32,085 nt of DNA, taken from the NCBI GenBank assembly GCA_903873185.1, contig CAIQNN010000021.1:1-32085 (forward strand), in the 5' to 3' direction. Position 1 is the first letter of the stretch; the number at the start of each line of letters is the position of its first letter. The notes beneath the pieces were generated by a model that saw only the letters and a list, made by a program, of their open reading frames with translations, was not told the DNA's origin and made no database searches. The DNA comes from an uncultured Actinomycetes bacterium. GTDB taxonomy: Bacteria; Actinomycetota; Actinomycetes; Nanopelagicales; Nanopelagicaceae. Below are positions 31,507 to 32,085 of the stretch, in pieces. The position numbers and the translations under genes were made by a program.

Positions 31507-32085
31507 ATTAGGGCTTTGGGACTTCTCCGGATCGCGCTCGGGAAGATTTCCGAGAACTTGATCGATAGTTGTAAGTACATCTGCACCCAACTTAACCCCG
31601 GAAGCTTTAACGTTTTCTTTCACTTGAGCTGGTTTGGTTGCGCCCATGATCACCGATGAAACATTGGTGTTATTAAGCGCCCAGGCTAGCGCCAATTGCG
31701 AAAGGGTTAGATCTAAACCTTCAGCGATCGGGCGTAGTTTTTGAACCGCCGTCAAGACTTCATCGCGCATCCAGCCAGAGATCATTCCGGCGCCGCTCTT
31801 TTTATCAGTCGCACGAGATCCAGCTGGCGGCTTCTTGCCTGGAAGATATTTGCCCGTTAAGACACCTTGTGCAATTGGCGACCAGACGATCTGTCCGATT
31901 CCTTCTTCTTCGCAAAGCGGTACGACTTTGCTTTCAATTACTCGCCATAGCATTGAATACTGTGGCTGGCTTGAAACAAATCGGGTGTACCCGGCCTTCT
32001 TTTGAATCTTAAGCGCTGCGGCAATTTGATCGGCGCTCCATTCGGAGAAACCGATGTAGTGGACTTTGCCCTGCCTTACCAAATC
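31495..32085 (-). CDS. Aldo/keto reductase, C-terminal part
   Basis: The gene runs off the right edge of the window, so only about the last 196 residues are seen; the frame is open at 32085. GKVHYIGFSEWSADQI, SSQPQYSM, WSPIAQGVLTGKYLPG and LSQLALAWALNN-SSVIMGATKPAQVKEN match the Kvbeta/shaker-like branch of NADPH-dependent aldo/keto reductases; the last block forms the cofactor-binding GATK-QV-N motif. The catalytic Tyr and Lys lie in the missing N-terminal half. Its final residues are encoded within the terminator-like hairpin. Confidence 0.92.
   Translation of the reverse strand, partial: DLVRQGKVHYIGFSEWSADQIAAALKIQKKAGYTRFVSSQPQYSMLWRVIESKVVPLCEEEGIGQIVWSPIAQGVLTGKYLPGKKPPAGSRATDKKSGAGMISGWMRDEVLTAVQKLRPIAEGLDLTLSQLALAWALNNTNVSSVIMGATKPAQVKENVKASGVKLGADVLTTIDQVLGNLPERDPEKSQSPNPRA

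Noticed and set aside
1-32085. CRISPR arrays, insertion sequences, phage genes, rRNA, toxin-antitoxin pairs
   Set aside because: Searched by eye on both strands; no direct-repeat arrays, transposase, integrase, rRNA segments or recognisable toxin-antitoxin pair were seen.

Overview
The window looks like a compact actinobacterial chromosome segment of roughly half GC by eye. The main evidence is gene content and order: a DEDD-exonuclease/GIY-YIG fusion gene, trpD, a receiver-like gene, ctaE-qcrC-qcrA-qcrB, ctaC-ctaD-ctaF, an adenosine kinase (AdoK type), a HesB/IscA gene, nadA and a DUF3043-type gene, plus thrS followed by an Ap4A-phosphorylase-type HIT gene. These neighbourhoods are familiar from mycobacteria and streptomycetes. 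The moderate GC, very short spacers and many overlapping ends would fit a streamlined freshwater actinobacterium (Nanopelagicales/acI-like), but that placement is inference.

Region 1 (1-5.7 kb): a degenerate EF-G-like G-domain protein meets a minus-strand operon pabB-pabC-thrS-HIT (folate precursor synthesis, threonyl-tRNA charging, dinucleotide turnover). Upstream is a tRNA cluster, Gly(GCC)-Cys(GCA)-Val(GAC), with a stand-alone ManC-type cupin gene inside it.

Region 2 (5.7-10.7 kb): an SDR-GNAT pair diverges from a tightly coupled operon of ACAD10/11-like acyl-CoA dehydrogenase, APH-like kinase and zinc alcohol dehydrogenase. The kinase plus dehydrogenase pair suggests a phosphorylation/elimination route for 4-hydroxyacyl-CoAs, as in levulinate (Lva) and ACAD10/11 metabolism.

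Region 3 (10.7-18.9 kb): MarC-family membrane protein, a small exported protein, a cysteine-synthase-family enzyme, an FAD amine/amino-acid oxidase, a RimJ/RimL-type GNAT, an alpha/beta hydrolase, the exonuclease/GIY-YIG fusion, and trpD with its receiver-like partner.

Region 4 (19-26.9 kb): the respiratory block. ctaE-qcrCAB plus a GNAT run rightward; ctaC-ctaD-ctaF plus an SRPBCC gene run leftward and converge on them. Together they encode the bc1-aa3 (III2IV2) supercomplex subunits.

Region 5 (26.9-32 kb): a cysteine-desulfurase-like gene coupled to a TusA-like gene, adoK, a HesB/IscA protein, nadA, a DUF3043-type membrane protein and the end of an aldo/keto reductase.

The most notable observations are: (i) the desulfurase homologue keeps its active-site Cys loop and TusA partner but has lost the PLP lysine and several other PLP contacts; (ii) the EF-G-like protein has lost its nucleotide-binding motifs; (iii) most operon-leading genes have a TANNNT-like -10 ending exactly six bases before the start codon, indicating widespread leaderless mRNAs; (iv) the candidate 4-hydroxyacyl-CoA module. 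No CRISPR array, insertion sequence, prophage or rRNA was seen, and no gap between genes exceeds about 170 bases.
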